Part shown: positions 52,172 to 60,293 of the stretch, in pieces
How positions within the stretch are numbered: position 1 is the stretch's first letter
Layout: every line of letters starts with the position of its first letter
NCBI GenBank assembly: GCA_020444245.1
Contig: JAHLLI010000024.1
Coordinates: 1-64,000 of the forward strand
Direction of reading: 5' to 3'
Length of the DNA: 64,000 nucleotides
Source of the DNA: Actinomycetales bacterium
GTDB lineage: Bacteria > Actinomycetota > Actinomycetes > Actinomycetales > Cellulomonadaceae
The notes under the pieces: generated by a model
The model's database searches: none
The model's input: only the letters and a program-made list of their open reading frames with translations
Told to the model about the DNA's origin: nothing
Program-made: the position numbers and the translations under genes

Positions 52172-53181
52172 TCCCGTCCCCGGGCGGCCGGGGACGCGTG
52201 GGCGGTGGAGCCGCGCACGACCAGCTCGACGCCGAGCTGCTCGCGGGCCGGAGGCGTCGGCCCGGCGGGTGCGGCGCCCGGCTGGATCGCGGCCTCGGCA
52301 GCGACCATGAGGTCGACTGCGCGCCGGCCCACCGCGCGCAGCGGCAGCGCCACGGTGGTGAGCGGCGGGTTCACCAGGGCCGCCGCGGGTACGTCGTCGA
52401 AGCCGATCACGGACATCTGCTCGGGCACCCGCACCCCCCGGGTGCGGAGCTGCTCGAGGACTCCCATCGCGACGAGGTCGTTGTAGGCCACCACAGCCGT
52501 CGCCGACGAGCCGAGGGCGAGGTCTGCCGCCGCCACGCCCCTGGCGGCCACCGGCCGTCCCGGTCCCAGGTCGACGACGGTGAGGCCGTCGACGGCCCCG
52601 AACGCGTCCCGGCGGCGCGCGTCGGACCACGACGACGCGGGTCCGCCCGCGTAGGCGACGGTCCGGTGGCCGAGCGCGCGAAGGTGCTCGAGCGCCTGGC
52701 GAACCCCGTCCGCGTTGTCCACGCTCACCGACGGGACGCCGTCGAGCTCCCGGTTGACCAGGACCCCGCGGCCGGCGCCCACCTCGGTCCGCAGGTGCTC
52801 CGCCGGCATGCGGGGCGAGCAGAGGATCACCCCGTCGACCTGCTCTCGCAGCTGGGTGACGACGTCCAGCTCGATGAGCGGGTCCTCCTCGGTGTCCGCG
52901 ACCAGGACGTTGCGGCCGAGCTCGCGGGCCCGCGCCTGCACGCCCTTGGCGATGCTCGCGAAGAAGGGGTTGGCGAGGTCAGGCAGGACCAGGCCGAGGT
53001 GTCCGGAGCGGCCGCTGCGCAACGCTCGGGCAACGGGGTTCACCCGGTACCCGAGCTGGGCCGCGGCCCGCAGCACGCGCTCCCGGCCGACGGTCGCGAC
53101 CGACGTCGGACCGGAAAGCGCACGTGACGCGGTCGCCGGGGAGACGCCCGCCGCCGCGGCGACATCCTTCAGCGTGACCAT
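52168..53181 (-). CDS. LacI-family repressor of uronate genes (LacI-6)
   Basis: This 337-residue repressor begins MVTLKDVAAAAGVSPATASRAL, the usual LacI N-terminus. GGAGG lies 7 bases before the ATG; a GTG two codons earlier is an alternative. It heads the leftward operon with the reductase, UxaA and SGNH hydrolase and is divergent from uxaC. The shared intergenic region probably holds its operator. Confidence 0.9.
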   Translation of the reverse strand: MVTLKDVAAAAGVSPATASRALSGPTSVATVGRERVLRAAAQLGYRVNPVARALRSGRSGHLGLVLPDLANPFFASIAKGVQARARELGRNVLVADTEEDPLIELDVVTQLREQVDGVILCSPRMPAEHLRTEVGAGRGVLVNRELDGVPSVSVDNADGVRQALEHLRALGHRTVAYAGGPASSWSDARRRDAFGAVDGLTVVDLGPGRPVAARGVAAADLALGSSATAVVAYNDLVAMGVLEQLRTRGVRVPEQMSVIGFDDVPAAALVNPPLTTVALPLRAVGRRAVDLMVAAEAAIQPGAAPAGPTPPAREQLGVELVVRGSTAHASPAARGRE

Positions 53182-53202
53182 CGACACCCCTCCCGGCTCA
53201 TG

Positions 53203-53239
53203 ATTCTAGAGGAAGATGATATCGATTGCACCCGGTGCA
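53203..53239. promoter_or_regulatory. Divergent control region between LacI-6 and uxaC
   Basis: On the minus strand TAGAAT (53203-53208) is a plausible -10 for LacI-6. Beside it are GATATCGAT and a perfect odd-centred palindrome TGCACCCGGTGCA (53227-53239). Which of these is the LacI-6 operator is unclear. Confidence 0.35.
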
Positions 53240-53378
53240 GGCACTGGCGTTTCGGCGCGGCCCTACTGGCCATATGCCCTTTGCGCGGCACCATCCGCTG
53301 TGCGAGGATGTCGATACCCGTGATTGCGGTGAAATCGAATGCATCACGTGGCCGCCCGACCGAGGAGGACGAGGCCTC

Positions 53379-54809
53379 ATGCGCCGGTGGGAGCTGCACC
53401 CGGATCGCGCCCTCCCGGCCGAGGAGCGGGTCCGGGAGCTTGCAAGGGCGATCCTCGAGACCACGGTGGGCCTGCCGGTCGTCTCGATGCACGGGCACGT
53501 CGAGGCTGAGGTCTTCGCCCGCGACGAGCCGTTCAGCGACCCGGCGCGGCTCCTTGTCGTGCCGGACCACTACGTCGTCCGGATGCTCGTGTCCCAAGGC
53601 GTCCCGCACGACGCGCTGGGTGTGCCGCGCAGCGACGGAGTCGCGGTCGAGAGCGACCCGCGCGAGATCTGGCGCACGTTCGCGGCGCACTGGCACCTGT
53701 TCCGGGGGACCCCGAGCAGGTTCTGGCTCGAGCACGTGCTGATCGAGATCTTCGGTGTCGAGCAGCGGCTCTCCGCCGAGACCGCCGACGCCGCCTACGA
53801 CACCATCGCCGGACGGCTCGCCACGCCTGAGTTCAGGCCGCTCGCGCTGCTCAACAGGTTCGACATCGAGCTCATCGCGACCACCGACTCTGCGGAGTCG
53901 GACCTCGGCCACCACGCCTCGCTCGCCTCGCGCGGCTGGGGCGATCGGATCGTGCCAACTTTCCGGCCGGACGGTCTGGTGCACCTCGACCGCCCGTCGT
54001 GGACCGACGACGTGGCGCTGCTCGGGCGTCGGTCGGGCGTCGAGGTGAACTCCTACAGGACTTTCCTCGACGCGCTCCGGGAGCGGCGGGCGGCGTTCGT
54101 CGCAGCCGGGGCTCGCGCGACGGACCACGGGCACGTCACCGCGGCCACCGCACCCCTCGAGGACGCTGAGGCCGAGGCGATCTTCGCGACCGCGCTGCGC
54201 GGCGAGGTCACCGCGGCGCAGGCGGCGGCGTTCTCCGGCCACATGCTGCTCCAGATGGCCCGGATGTCGTGCGACGACGGCCTCGTGATGCAGCTGCACA
54301 CCGGGGTCCTCCGCGACTACGACCCGGCGGTGCTGGCCGCCAGGGGCCCGGACGTGGGCTACGACATCCCGCTCGCTACCGAGTACACCCGGGCACTGCG
54401 GCCCCTGCTGGAACGCCTCGGGCACCATCCCGCCCTGACGCTCGTGCTCTTCACCGTGGACGAGGACGCCTACAGCCGTGAGCTCGCGCCTCTGGCGGGC
54501 GTGTACCCGGCGGTCCGGCTCGGCGCACCGTGGTGGTTCCTGGACACACCTGACGCGATGCGGCGATTCCGTGAGGCGGTCACCGACACGGCCGGCTTCT
54601 ACAATACGACGGGCTTCGTCGACGACACGCGTGCCTTCCTGTCCATCCCGGCGCGGCACGACCTGGCGCGCCGGGTCGACGCCGGGCACCTGGCCCGGCT
54701 CGTCGCCGAGCATCGGCTCGACCTGGACGAGGCTCACGAGCTCGCCCGCGAGCTCGCCTACGACCTGCCCCGGCAAACCTACCCGGCGAAGGTGAGGGTG
54801 CACGCGTGA
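53379..54809 (+). CDS. uxaC: Uronate isomerase (glucuronate/galacturonate isomerase)
   Basis: This 476-residue amidohydrolase-fold protein matches UxaC. It interconverts D-glucuronate/D-fructuronate and D-galacturonate/D-tagaturonate. The metal-binding His38-x-His40 lies in SMHGHVEA; RFWLEHVLIEIFG, GLVMQLHTGVLRDY and GAPWWFLDTPDAMRRF are conserved family segments. The ATG follows GAGGAGGACGAGG and puts the HxH motif at the usual distance. It overlaps the next gene by 4 bases and heads the rightward uronate operon. Confidence 0.95.
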   Translation: MRRWELHPDRALPAEERVRELARAILETTVGLPVVSMHGHVEAEVFARDEPFSDPARLLVVPDHYVVRMLVSQGVPHDALGVPRSDGVAVESDPREIWRTFAAHWHLFRGTPSRFWLEHVLIEIFGVEQRLSAETADAAYDTIAGRLATPEFRPLALLNRFDIELIATTDSAESDLGHHASLASRGWGDRIVPTFRPDGLVHLDRPSWTDDVALLGRRSGVEVNSYRTFLDALRERRAAFVAAGARATDHGHVTAATAPLEDAEAEAIFATALRGEVTAAQAAAFSGHMLLQMARMSCDDGLVMQLHTGVLRDYDPAVLAARGPDVGYDIPLATEYTRALRPLLERLGHHPALTLVLFTVDEDAYSRELAPLAGVYPAVRLGAPWWFLDTPDAMRRFREAVTDTAGFYNTTGFVDDTRAFLSIPARHDLARRVDAGHLARLVAEHRLDLDEAHELARELAYDLPRQTYPAKVRVHA

Positions 54810-56248
54810 GTGGCGCCGACCAGAACCCGACCGCACCCCCGTCGCGGCACACCACGCCCGACGCGGGGGTGATCCCTCGGTTCGCCGATCCCGCGCCCGA
54901 CCGGCCACGCCGCCGCTATGCGGTGGTCGGCACCGGCCACCGGGCCGGGATGTACGTCGCGGCCCTGGAGGGCGACCACGCCGACGTCGGTGAGCTGGTG
55001 GCCTGGTGCGAGCCCAACCCGGGTCGCATCGACGTCTACGACGCCGAGGTCGGGCGGGCCCGCGGGCTGCCGGGCACCGCCGGTCTGCCGCGGTACGGCC
55101 CCGATGGGCTCGAGGCGATGGTCGCCGAGCAGGACGTCGACGTCGTCGTCGTCACCCTCCTGGACCGCCTGCACGCGGAGATGGTCGACCGCGCGCTGCG
55201 GGCGGGTGCGGACGTCGTCGTGGAGAAGCCGCTCACCATCGACGCGGACGGCTGCCGGCGGATCGTGCGGGCGCTGGCCGACACCGGCCGTGACCTCGTG
55301 ATGACGTTCAACTACCGCTACGCCCCGCGGAACTCGACCCTGCGTCAGGTGATCGCGTCCGGGGCGATCGGCGACGTCACGAGCGTGCACTTCGAGTGGG
55401 CGCTCGACACGGTGCACGGGGCCGACTACTTCCGGCGCTGGCACCGGCAGAAGGCGAACTCGGGCGGCCTGATCGTCCACAAGTCCAGCCACCACTTCGA
55501 CCTGGTCAACTGGTGGATCGACGACGTGCCGGAGCGGGTGTACGCGCGTGGCGGCCTGAAGTTCTACGGCGCCGACAACGCCAGGGCGCGCGGCCTGTGG
55601 CCACGCCCGGAGCGCGGCACGGGGGCGGTGGACGACCCATTCTCGCTCGACCTGCGCGACGACCCCCGCCTCGAGGCGCTGTACCTGGACGCCGAGCAGC
55701 ACGACGGCTATCGGCGCGACGGCGACCCGTTCGCCGAGGGCATCACGATCGAGGACAACCTCGGCTTGGTGGTCGACTACCGCCGCGGCGCACTGCTGAC
55801 CTACTCGCTCAACGCGCACAGCCCGTGGGAGGGCTACCGGGTCACGGTCAACGGCACGCGGGGCCGGGCGGAGCTCGAGGTGGTCGAGCGCGGCGCGGTC
55901 ATCCCCGACGAGCACGGCAAGGTCGTGCTCGACCCGTCGGCCACGCCAGGGGCCGACGCGGGGGCCCACGTGCGGCCCGAGGGCGAGCGCCTGCTCGTGC
56001 AGCAGCACTGGCGGGAGGCCGAGGAGGTCGCGATCCCGTCGGGCATCGGCGGGCACGGCGGTGGCGACGCCATCCTGCTCATGGACGTCTTCCGCCGCGA
56101 CCTGCGCGTCGGCGACGACCCGCTGGGGCGTGCCGCGGGGTACCGGGACGGTCTGCGGGCGGTCGCGGTGGGTATCGCGGCGAACCGCTCCCTGGCGACC
56201 GGGCAGCCGGTGGACATCGCCGACCTGGAACTCGGCGAGGAGCTCTGA
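54806..56248 (+). CDS. Gfo/Idh/MocA-family oxidoreductase
   Basis: This 480-residue protein has an N-terminal Rossmann domain (YAVVGTGHRAGMYVAAL; catalytic Lys in VEKPLT) and a C-terminal alpha/beta domain with SSHHFDLVNWWIDD. It starts at a GTG overlapping uxaC by 4 bases. The family includes NAD(P)-dependent sugar and uronate dehydrogenases and glycosidase-like enzymes. It lies between uxaC and KDPG aldolase, so it probably acts on a uronate or its derivative. The reaction is unknown. Confidence 0.85.
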   Translation: MSGADQNPTAPPSRHTTPDAGVIPRFADPAPDRPRRRYAVVGTGHRAGMYVAALEGDHADVGELVAWCEPNPGRIDVYDAEVGRARGLPGTAGLPRYGPDGLEAMVAEQDVDVVVVTLLDRLHAEMVDRALRAGADVVVEKPLTIDADGCRRIVRALADTGRDLVMTFNYRYAPRNSTLRQVIASGAIGDVTSVHFEWALDTVHGADYFRRWHRQKANSGGLIVHKSSHHFDLVNWWIDDVPERVYARGGLKFYGADNARARGLWPRPERGTGAVDDPFSLDLRDDPRLEALYLDAEQHDGYRRDGDPFAEGITIEDNLGLVVDYRRGALLTYSLNAHSPWEGYRVTVNGTRGRAELEVVERGAVIPDEHGKVVLDPSATPGADAGAHVRPEGERLLVQQHWREAEEVAIPSGIGGHGGGDAILLMDVFRRDLRVGDDPLGRAAGYRDGLRAVAVGIAANRSLATGQPVDIADLELGEEL

Positions 56249-56256
56249 GCGACTTC

Positions 56257-56904
56257 GTGGCGCAGGACGCGATCGAGCAGCTCGGCACCCACCGGCTGGT
56301 GCCCGTCCTGGTGCTGGACGACGCCGCGCGCGCCGACGGCCTGGCGGGGGCCCTCGTCGACGGCGGCCTGCCGGTCGCGGAGGTGACCTTCCGCACCGCC
56401 GCGGCCGAGGAGTCGATCCGGGTCATGGCGGCGCGCGGCGACGTGCTCGTGGGCGCCGGAACGGTGGTCAGCGTGGACCAGGTCGAACGCGCAGTGGCTG
56501 CCGGCGCCCGCTTCGTCGTGTCGCCGGGTCTGTCGCGCGCCGTGGTCGAGAGGTGCCACGAGCGCGGGATCCCGGTGCTGCCCGGGGCGGTGACCGCCAC
56601 TGAGGTGCAGCAATCGCTCGAGCTCGGCGTGTCGACCGTCAAGTTCTTCCCCGCGGGCACCGCCGGGGGTGCGCCGGCGATCGCCGCGCTGTCCGCCCCG
56701 TTCGGCGGCGTGCGATTCGTCCCCACGGGCGGGGTCGGGCCGAGCGATCTCGCCGCGTATCTCGCGTTGCCGTGCGTGCACGCGGTCGGCGGTTCCTGGA
56801 TGGCGCCTCGGGACCTGGTCGCGGCCGGCGACTGGGCGACGCTGCGCGCAGCCGTTGCGGACGCGGTCCGCCTCGTGAACGGACGCCGTCGCGATGAGCC
56901 ATGA
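56257..56904 (+). CDS. eda: KDPG/KHG aldolase
   Basis: This 215-residue class I aldolase splits 2-keto-3-deoxy-6-phosphogluconate to pyruvate and glyceraldehyde-3-phosphate. Glu42 and Arg46 in AEVTFRT and the Schiff-base Lys129 in STVKFFPAG match E. coli Eda positions 45 and 133. The GTG at 56257 is chosen as the only ordinary start near the N-terminus, although GAGGAG lies rather far upstream (about 15 bases). It overlaps the sugar kinase by 11 bases. Confidence 0.92.
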   Translation: MAQDAIEQLGTHRLVPVLVLDDAARADGLAGALVDGGLPVAEVTFRTAAAEESIRVMAARGDVLVGAGTVVSVDQVERAVAAGARFVVSPGLSRAVVERCHERGIPVLPGAVTATEVQQSLELGVSTVKFFPAGTAGGAPAIAALSAPFGGVRFVPTGGVGPSDLAAYLALPCVHAVGGSWMAPRDLVAAGDWATLRAAVADAVRLVNGRRRDEP

Positions 56905-58006
56905 CCCGCCGGTCCGGCCGCGTGCCGCGTCCGAGTGCCGGTTCGATGAGATCTCCCTGGGCGAGGTGATGCTCCGCCTCGACCCCGGGGAAGGGCGCAT
57001 CCGCACCGCCCGGGAGTTCCGCGTCTGGGAGGGCGGCGGCGAATACAACGTCGCCCGTGGGCTGAGCCGTGCCTTTGGCCTGCGGACCGGCGTGATCACC
57101 GCGCTCGCAGACAACGAGATCGGCCGGTTGGTCGAGGGACTCATTCTGGCGGGTGGCGTGGACAGCTCGTTCGTGTCCTGGTCGCCCTACGACGGTGTAG
57201 GCCGCGAGGCGCGTAACGGCCTCAACTTCACAGAGCGCGGGTTCGGGGTGCGTGGTGCGCTCGGGGTCTCCGACCGCGGCCTCACGGCCGCGTCGCAGCT
57301 GCGCGCACAGGACGTCGACCTGGACCACCTCTTCGGCGAGCTCGGCGTGCGCTGGCTGCACACCGGCGGGATTTTCGCCGCGCTCTCCGACACTGCCGCG
57401 GAGACGACGCTGGCCGCGGTACGGACCGCGCGGCGCCACGGGACCGTGGTCTCTTACGACCTCAACTACCGGGCGAGCCTGTGGCGGGCGACCGGGGGGC
57501 GTCCGCGCGCCCAGGAGGTCAACCGCGAGATCGCGCCGTACGTCGACGTCATGATCGGCAACGAGGAGGACTTCACCGCCGCACTCGGCTTCGAGGTGCC
57601 GGGGACCGACGCGTCGTTTGCCGAGCTCGACGTGCGCGGCTTCACATCCATGATCGACTCGGTCGCGGCGGCCTACCCGAACCTGATCGTGATCGCGACC
57701 ACGCTGCGCGCGGTGCGCAGCGCCACGATCAACGACTGGGGCGCGCTGGCCTGGTCGCCAGGCGCCGGCGTGGTACGGGCGACGCAGCGCGACAGGCTGG
57801 AGATCTGCGACCGCGTCGGCGGCGGGGACTCCTTCGCATCGGGGCTGATCGCCGCGCTCCTGGAGGGGGAAGGACTCGACACTGCTGTGGAGTGGGGTGC
57901 CGCGCACGGGGCGCTCGCGATGACCACGCCGGGGGACACCTCCATGGCCAGCCGCGCCGAGATCGTCAGGCTGGCCGGTGGGGGTGGCGCGCGGGTCGAC
58001 CGGTGA
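56894..58006 (+). CDS. kdgK: 2-keto-3-deoxygluconate kinase (PfkB family)
   Basis: This 370-residue PfkB-family kinase has an N-terminal GEVMLRLDPGEG segment, GGGEYNVARGLSRAFG substrate-binding loop and catalytic Asp312 in VGGGDSFASGL (the family's usual GAGD appears as GGGD). It would phosphorylate KDG made by UxaA, feeding Eda next door. It overlaps eda by 11 bases and closes the uronate operon. The N-terminal 17 residues extend beyond the family norm. Confidence 0.88.
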   Translation: MSHDPPVRPRAASECRFDEISLGEVMLRLDPGEGRIRTAREFRVWEGGGEYNVARGLSRAFGLRTGVITALADNEIGRLVEGLILAGGVDSSFVSWSPYDGVGREARNGLNFTERGFGVRGALGVSDRGLTAASQLRAQDVDLDHLFGELGVRWLHTGGIFAALSDTAAETTLAAVRTARRHGTVVSYDLNYRASLWRATGGRPRAQEVNREIAPYVDVMIGNEEDFTAALGFEVPGTDASFAELDVRGFTSMIDSVAAAYPNLIVIATTLRAVRSATINDWGALAWSPGAGVVRATQRDRLEICDRVGGGDSFASGLIAALLEGEGLDTAVEWGAAHGALAMTTPGDTSMASRAEIVRLAGGGGARVDR

Positions 58007-58077
58007 CGGGATGGTGGGCTCGGCCGGGGGCGACTGCGTCGCCTCGGCCCTGACGGGCTCGGTCAGGGGTCGGGCTG

Positions 58078-58192
58078 CGAAGGTTTGGGGCAAACCCCGC
58101 GCGGGTGGAGACCTCGATGTGCCGCGGGCGTCGCGGTAGGAGGCGGTGTGCCGCTCCTTGCCGTCGCGTGCGGATGAGCACCCAGCTCGTGC
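58078..58192 (-). pseudogene. Deleted integrase remnant (island C)
   Basis: The minus strand reads DGKERHTASYRDA, matching integrase residues about 10-23. It then jumps to HIEVSTRAG in another frame, matching about residues 77-85 of the intact integrase. An internal segment of roughly 55 codons and everything after about residue 90 are missing. DNA upstream of the start, including both GGTATGC motifs, is well conserved. Confidence 0.75.
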
Positions 58193-58209
58193 TCGCCGTG
58201 CCCGCTGGC

Positions 58210-58227
58210 GGTATGCGTTTGGTATGC
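58210..58227. promoter_or_regulatory. Paired GGTATGC arm-type sites, att3 left arm
   Basis: GGTATGC occurs at 58210 and 58221, 11 bp apart. The pair starts 141 bp before the att3 core (58351), as at att1 and att2. Confidence 0.55.
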
Positions 58228-58345
58228 AGACGCGGGTGGACCCGGGTGGACTCCTACGTATCAGTCTGGAGACTCTCGACGCGCTGACCTGCACGAATGC
58301 TGGTATCGCCGCTGGTCAGCGGGCTGCGATCGGGCGACCGCCACG

Positions 58346-58389
58346 TCTTATAACCCAGAGGTCGCAGGTTCAAATCCTGCCCCCGCTAC
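58346..58389 (+). repeat. att3: 3'-half copy of tRNA-fMet
   Basis: This is the third copy of the tRNA-fMet 3' segment. Here the anticodon loop reads CTTATAA and the T-loop TTCAAAT, as in native tRNA-fMet. The 5' half is missing and the acceptor end reads GCTACTTG. It marks the right junction of island C. Confidence 0.85.
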
Positions 58390-58405
58390 TTGTGAAGGTG
58401 CAGGT

Positions 58406-58443
58406 CAGAGGCCCTTTCGATCTTCGGATCGGGAGGGCCTCTG
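58406..58443 (+). terminator. Conserved att-associated hairpin (copy 3)
   Basis: This is the same 17-bp stem and TTCG loop as copy 2, located 17 bases past the att3 core. No T-run follows. Confidence 0.5.
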
Positions 58444-59098
58444 GCGTGTAGGAGTGCGTTCGGTATGCAGTTCCTCCCAGATTTCCCCGGGTTGCGCACG
58501 AGGCGACCTCTGGGTTGTTCGTGGGTTGGGCGAGGCGGTACTCGTCCTGGCAAGGCCCACGCGCGCGGTGGGTCAGGGAGGTGAGGGAGACCGGGTGCGG
58601 CGCCCGTCCGGACGGGCCCGGGTATCTCAACGTCCTAGCGTCTCGCGCGCCACGCCTCCCGCGGCTGGCCTGGTTGGCCGAGCTTGGTGCCGGTTGTCAG
58701 CTCGGGCAACCGTGACGCAGTCGCTTGCGGACCAGCCGCGAACGCCGAAGGCGAAGGCGACACAGCACTCCGGCGCCCAGGAGACGCGCCCTCGAGGTTG
58801 GCTCAGGAGGTGCCGTCCCGCGGAGTGACACCACCGTCCGGGTAGCCAAGGAGCTAGCGGTCGGGCGTCGACGGGGCCGGCCCCATCCTCGGGGCCGCTG
58901 AGGGCCAGGAGCAGGGCATCACCGGCGGGCGGACGGCGGGTCACGAAACGGCACCGAAGTCAGCTCCTGGACCGTGGTCACCGATACCGACGCCGCGATA
59001 GGTGACGGTGGGACGGGGTGCGACGCCGCTGCGACGGGGGCCGTGCCGAGCTCGTCGCTTAGCGAGGCGCACCTACGGCTGGGTCGAAATGGTCTTCG
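58444..59098. other. Left end of a further island segment, no clear gene
   Basis: GGTATGC at 58462-58468 and the GACCTCTGGGTTGTTCGTGG segment near 58505-58524 repeat the conserved left end seen after att1 and att2. Several short open frames have no recognisable features. Most of this 650-base stretch appears non-coding. Confidence 0.45.
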
Positions 59099-59099
59099 T

Positions 59100-59117
59100 A
59101 CTGGACTAACTGGTCTA
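59100..59117 (+). promoter_or_regulatory. Possible operator upstream of oxidoreductase operon
   Basis: ACTGGACTA and ACTGGTCTA are tandem 9-mers differing at one base, about 50 bases before the gene. The spot suits a regulator site. No regulator gene for it is in the window. Confidence 0.3.
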
Positions 59118-59168
59118 CTCCATGCCAGGATGCGTGAAGTCCACCGCATCGCAGAGGGAGACAACGGC

Positions 59169-60293
59169 GTGTTCCAGAAGCCTCCGGCCATCCGCGTTGG
59201 CGTGATCGGAGCCGGCACGATCTCGCAGTCGGTACACCTGACGAGTCTGCGCAGAGCCGGGTTCGAGATCCCCGTGGTGTGCGACCTGTCTCCCTCGCGG
59301 GCGGCTGGCGCTGCTTCGGCGGTCGGCGCCCAGCCGTTGAGCGACCCGGCCGCCGTGCTGGCCGCGGACGTCGATGCGGTGCTGCTGGCCACCCCGGGGT
59401 CGCACGCCCAGCTCGCGGAGGCGGCGATCCTCGCCGGCAAGCACGTGCTGGCCGAGAAACCCCTCGCCTTCACGGTCCGCGAGGTCGACGCCCTCGACCG
59501 GCTCGCCGACGAGGCCGGGGTGATCGCCCAGGTCGGCTACATGAAGATGTTCGACCCGCTCGTCGACGTCGCCGCGGCCCGCATCGCCGAGTTGCGCGAG
59601 ACGCGCCTGGTCCGCGTGACCGTTGCCCACCCGGCCGACGATCCTCAGGTCTCCCACCTGCGCATGGGCCCGCCCCCGGAGGACGCCGACCCAGCCGTGA
59701 TCGCCGACGCAATCGAGTACGACCGGGCTCGCGCGGCAGCGGCGCTCCCCGGTGCGAGCCCTGAGCTGCTCAGCTACTACACCGACGTCTTGAACGGTTC
59801 GGTCATCCACGAGATCAGCTTGTTGCGCGCCCTGAACCTGCCGCTGCCGCAGCAGTGGTCAGCGCGCACCGTCACCCCGCTGGGGGGCGCAGAGCCCGCA
59901 TCGCTGCTCGCAACGGCCCAGGTCGCTCACGCCGCCTATGCGCTGAGCTGGAACTGGCTGCCGCAGTACCCCGAGTACGACGAGGAGCTCACCGTGCTCG
60001 CCGCCAATGGTCGCATCGAGTTCCATCTGGCGAAGCCCTACGTGCTCGAGGCGCGCAGTCGGCTGCGCAGCATGCGGCACGAGGGTGAGCTGCGTCAGGA
60101 CACCGACTTCACCGCGGGCCACGAGACGGGGTTCCTGCGTCAGCTCGACGCGTTCGGCGAGGCCATCCGGACCGGCACATCCAACCGGGCCGCGTTCGCC
60201 GGGGCCCGTGACGACATCGTCCAGCTCCAGCTCATTGCCCAAGCCGTCGCCGCGGCGGCCGGGTCGCCCGTCTCGACGGAGGTCCGATCATGA
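59169..60293 (+). CDS. Gfo/Idh/MocA-family oxidoreductase
   Basis: This 374-residue protein starts at a GTG with GGGAG about 8 bases upstream, placing the Rossmann motif (IRVGVIGAGTIS) near the N-terminus. The catalytic Lys is in LAEKPLAF. The C-terminal domain has an SVIHEISLLRALNLP helix. The family oxidises or reduces sugars and cyclitols with NAD(P). It overlaps the isomerase gene by 4 bases and precedes importer 5. The substrate is unknown. Confidence 0.87.
   Translation: MFQKPPAIRVGVIGAGTISQSVHLTSLRRAGFEIPVVCDLSPSRAAGAASAVGAQPLSDPAAVLAADVDAVLLATPGSHAQLAEAAILAGKHVLAEKPLAFTVREVDALDRLADEAGVIAQVGYMKMFDPLVDVAAARIAELRETRLVRVTVAHPADDPQVSHLRMGPPPEDADPAVIADAIEYDRARAAAALPGASPELLSYYTDVLNGSVIHEISLLRALNLPLPQQWSARTVTPLGGAEPASLLATAQVAHAAYALSWNWLPQYPEYDEELTVLAANGRIEFHLAKPYVLEARSRLRSMRHEGELRQDTDFTAGHETGFLRQLDAFGEAIRTGTSNRAAFAGARDDIVQLQLIAQAVAAAAGSPVSTEVRS

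Larger units (their letters stand above)
25997..58389. mobile_element. Genomic island C: rhamnose and uronate utilisation (att2 to att3)
   Basis: The segment is bounded by tRNA-fMet 3' direct repeats and has the conserved left end (hairpin at 26013, GGTATGC at 26069). Its integrase-side arms lie at 58210-58227, beside a deleted integrase. It carries four LacI-controlled or related catabolic blocks. The boundaries are inferred. Confidence 0.55.
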
